In this document: piece by piece, positions 55,655-64,000 of the stretch
How positions within the stretch are numbered: position 1 is the stretch's first letter
Layout: each line of letters starts with the position of its first letter
From: Sipunculus nudus
Taxonomy: Eukaryota; Annelida; Sipuncula; Golfingiida; Sipunculidae
Reading direction: 5' to 3'
DNA length: 64,000 bases
Assembly: GCA_026874595.1 (NCBI GenBank)
Contig: CM049306.1
Coordinates: 74,833,642 to 74,897,641, forward strand
The notes under the pieces: model-generated
What the model saw: the letters and a program-made list of their open reading frames with translations, nothing else
What the model was told of the DNA's origin: nothing
The model's database searches: none
Position numbers and translations under genes: made by a program

Positions 55655-55845
55655 AGTGCACTATGCGCCCGTCATGTCTTGTGACCTCTGACCTTCTTAA
55701 ACATGCGCATATTTTATCGTGAAAAGAATTCAGGTGAGAAACTCTTTTGGTGAACATGCATTTATAGTGAATTTCATGGCAATCCATAAATTGTTTGGGT
55801 AAGTCATGACTGCATGCGTCACCAGTCTAGTGACCTTTTAGTTTA
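55655..55845 (+). repeat. Single unit related to the 13-kb tandem repeat
   Basis: TGTGACCTCTGACCTTCTTA, then ATTCAGGTGAGAAACTCTTT and GGTAAGTCA, in the order seen at 13100-13250. Confidence 0.6.
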
Positions 55846-56179
55846 TTCATTTTACTTGATATCTAAGCCAAACCCGGAACAAACTGCCACAGAATTGTGT
55901 GTTATCGTCATATGACCAGAAAGTTCTTGAGCATAGCATGTCTTAAGTCCCATAAAGTTTCATTGGCAAAAGTGCTTTTAAAAAAGGCATTTTGGACGCG
56001 ATTGTGTACTGGAGTTAAGATAACTGTAGTTAAAATAAAGGTAAATAACAGACTATAAAGCGAAATGCATGCCCTACTCTGACCGCTAAATAAAAAAAAA
56101 TAGTTTATTTAATGGTAGCAATATGTTAATAGTATCGATTTAATTAATAATGAGGAAAGTCAGTATAAATTGTCGACTC

Positions 56180-56690
56180 GTTGGGGGGGGGGGGGGGCAG
56201 GGGGACATGTTCCCCCCATTTTTTAGGGATGAGAACAATGTGTGATGGGGACAAAGAATCATATGACCCCCATCATTTTTATATTCTCTTAATTTAAAGG
56301 AAAGCAGGTAGAAACTTAACCAGAAGTAACTTAATTAAATAATCCAAATTGAAAAGGGACGGGGGATTGTGACGGTAGGATATGGAAATGCATTAAATGT
56401 GAAGACAAATTAATATGAAATATAGGAGAAGCGGGTCCAGGGGGGGGGGGGGGGGGTCCTGGGGGTCCGGATCCCCCCCCCCCCTTTTTTCGCTCGAAAG
56501 AATCTATTCTTAAGGGCTTCAGACAAAACTGTGCAGCCTGGAGCGCCCCCCCCCCCCTCCCCACACACTTTATCCGGACCTTGGGACCTTTCTTTTTAGG
56601 CTTTTCGTTATTCCTCCTGCATGGACAACCCCCCCACCCCTTTCCTAAATCCTGGACCCCCCCCCCCTTGTCTATCTAGTATTTTTTTCA
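56180..56690. repeat. G/C-tract-rich short elements
   Basis: Several poly(G) and poly(C) tracts with GGGTCCAGGG/CCTGGACCCC context and CTTAAGGGCTTCAGACAAAA, resembling the element at 46524-46725 in the inverse orientation. Probable clustered MITE fragments. Confidence 0.45.
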
Positions 56691-57180
56691 GGACAGGATG
56701 ATCGTACCTCAAATGCAAAAATGTATGTGTGAAAACACACACACACACACATGCATATATGAGATTAAGTGTCTCAGATATCAGACTTGTGTTCACAATG
56801 CGATTCCTCCTTCTTACTGCTTGGTCTATGATTTTTCTTCACACAATAAATGCATATGCATGTGTATGCACACGTAAACACAAACATTTAAAAGACATAC
56901 CATTAGTAAAAGGGAATGTTATGCACACTTTGAAATAGCTAGATTAGTATATATAAATACACTAGTAATCATCTGACTACATAATATTAATATTAATTTT
57001 AGTCAAGGGTGGGTTTACGTTCTACTCTGCACTTTAGGCTTTGGCTTTTGTGCGGGATGGGCTTTTGTCCCAGGTGGGCTTTTGTCGGTCACTCAGTTCA
57101 AACTGTTAAGAGGGTCCAAGGTCTGCCAGATGATAAGTAACAAACATGGTCATTGTATATCTTACATTTTTACATATTAG

Positions 57181-63193
<6,013 letters not shown>

Positions 63194-63241
63194 GTACACT
63201 GAACCAGGCATTGGTTCATTTGCAAAATGTAACATTCGCAT

Positions 63242-63392
63242 TTAAATGCAGAGCTGCAAGAAACTAGGCATTTATATTAGTTATTTACATTTACAGAGGA
63301 AAACATATGCAGGTCTTAAATGCAGCGCTGCAAGAAACTAGGCATTTATATTCTTTATTAACATTTATGGGGGAAAACATATATGCAGGTGT
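63242..63392 (+). repeat. Tandem duplication, two units of 74 bp
   Basis: TTAAATGCAG, GCTGCAAGAAACTAGGCATT and GAAAACATATGCAGG occur in both units (starting 63242 and 63316). Confidence 0.88.
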
Positions 63393-64000
63393 ATAAAGTG
63401 CGGTCCCTGAACATAAGTAAGGATTAGTAAGATTTTATTTCTTTCAAATAAATATTCTTCAAAGAAAAGGTTCAATGGCTTCATAGAAGTTAATTATTAC
63501 AATTAACATATCTTGATATAAATAAATATTGAGTTATAATTGAGTTCAAGTTTATCTGCATTTGATAATATTTAGCATTTGGATTTTATAATGTTTAATC
63601 ACATTTGCATTTGATTATTTATATGAAAAATTTGCACTTAAATGGACGGAGGTGAACCCAGCACAACACTGAACAAATAATTGACCATGTTGACTACAAT
63701 GCTTCATTGCTTTTGCAAACAGGTATATATAACTGTGTGCAGGTTTCTCCAAATGCCAGATAAATCTTGCTATTACCCTACTTTCCCTATATAAGCTTCT
63801 TAGCATATATATTACCAAATTTTTACACCTGTGCCACATATCATTTAACTTTTAATGACTGTGATAGCCTAAGAATAAAACTTTCGCACCAAATTAGTGG
63901 CACATCTCTGCCATGACGCACAACGAGTGGTTAGGTTTATTTTGTTAACCAGAAAGATCATATTGCACTCAAAATAAACATAAAAGACCATTATAACGGC
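63393..64000. other. FAXC intron, to window edge
   Basis: AT-rich, nothing recognised. Confidence 0.45.

Noticed and set aside
56798-56938. Short frame starting MRFLLLTAWSMIFLHTINAY, signal-peptide-like
   Set aside because: Hydrophobic start by chance in AT-rich DNA; no mature domain and no homologue recognised.

Overview
The window is AT-rich animal nuclear DNA: short exons with GT-AG introns, long non-coding gaps, and many layers of transposon insertion. The host proteins are cereblon (CRBN), the ER J-protein DNAJB9/ERdj4 and a failed-axon-connections homologue (FAXC). The protein divergence from human, the 145-bp tandem-repeat elements and the other dispersed repeats suggest a marine lophotrochozoan, most likely a mollusc (perhaps a bivalve). 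That placement is inference. No bacterial features are present.

Layout. 1-3232 lies beyond the CRBN stop codon. CRBN runs on the minus strand from an ATG at 37803 to a stop at 3233. Nine coding exons with consistent splice phases give 481 residues. Its intron 2 (12385-36712, 24.3 kb) is a trap for repeats. It holds a 145-bp tandem array inside another repeat (14975-16745), a 33-bp minisatellite (17.0-19.38 kb), and a hAT DNA transposon of 11.7 kb (19475-31191) with terminal repeats and a 6-bp target duplication. The hAT carries a seemingly intact two-exon transposase gene. Nested in it is a Ty3/gypsy LTR element (25107-31043) whose integrase precedes the reverse transcriptase, as in the Gmr1 group. 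Further along are a 1.26-kb hAT-like non-autonomous element (31435-32695) and a MITE split by a 1.9-kb repeat.

37.8-46.1 kb is the gap between CRBN and the divergently transcribed DNAJB9. It holds the CRBN promoter (ETS-like, CTCF-like and YY1-like sites) and a candidate non-coding first exon for DNAJB9 near 41.5 kb. DNAJB9 coding exons lie at 46139-49361 (238 residues). Two direct 1.9-kb repeats (42.48-44.35 and 51.23-53.13 kb) bracket the gene. FAXC begins by 57.18 kb on the plus strand and runs off the right edge after its fourth recognised exon (63193).

Function. CRBN is the substrate receptor of the CRL4 ubiquitin ligase. DNAJB9 is a BiP co-chaperone in the ER. FAXC is a membrane-anchored GST-fold protein linked to axon development in flies. 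They are not an operon or a known shared pathway, and their proximity looks incidental. I found no wholly new gene system. The most unusual objects are the nested hAT/Gmr1-like composite, the AP-1-like minisatellite and the drug-pocket residue changes in this cereblon.
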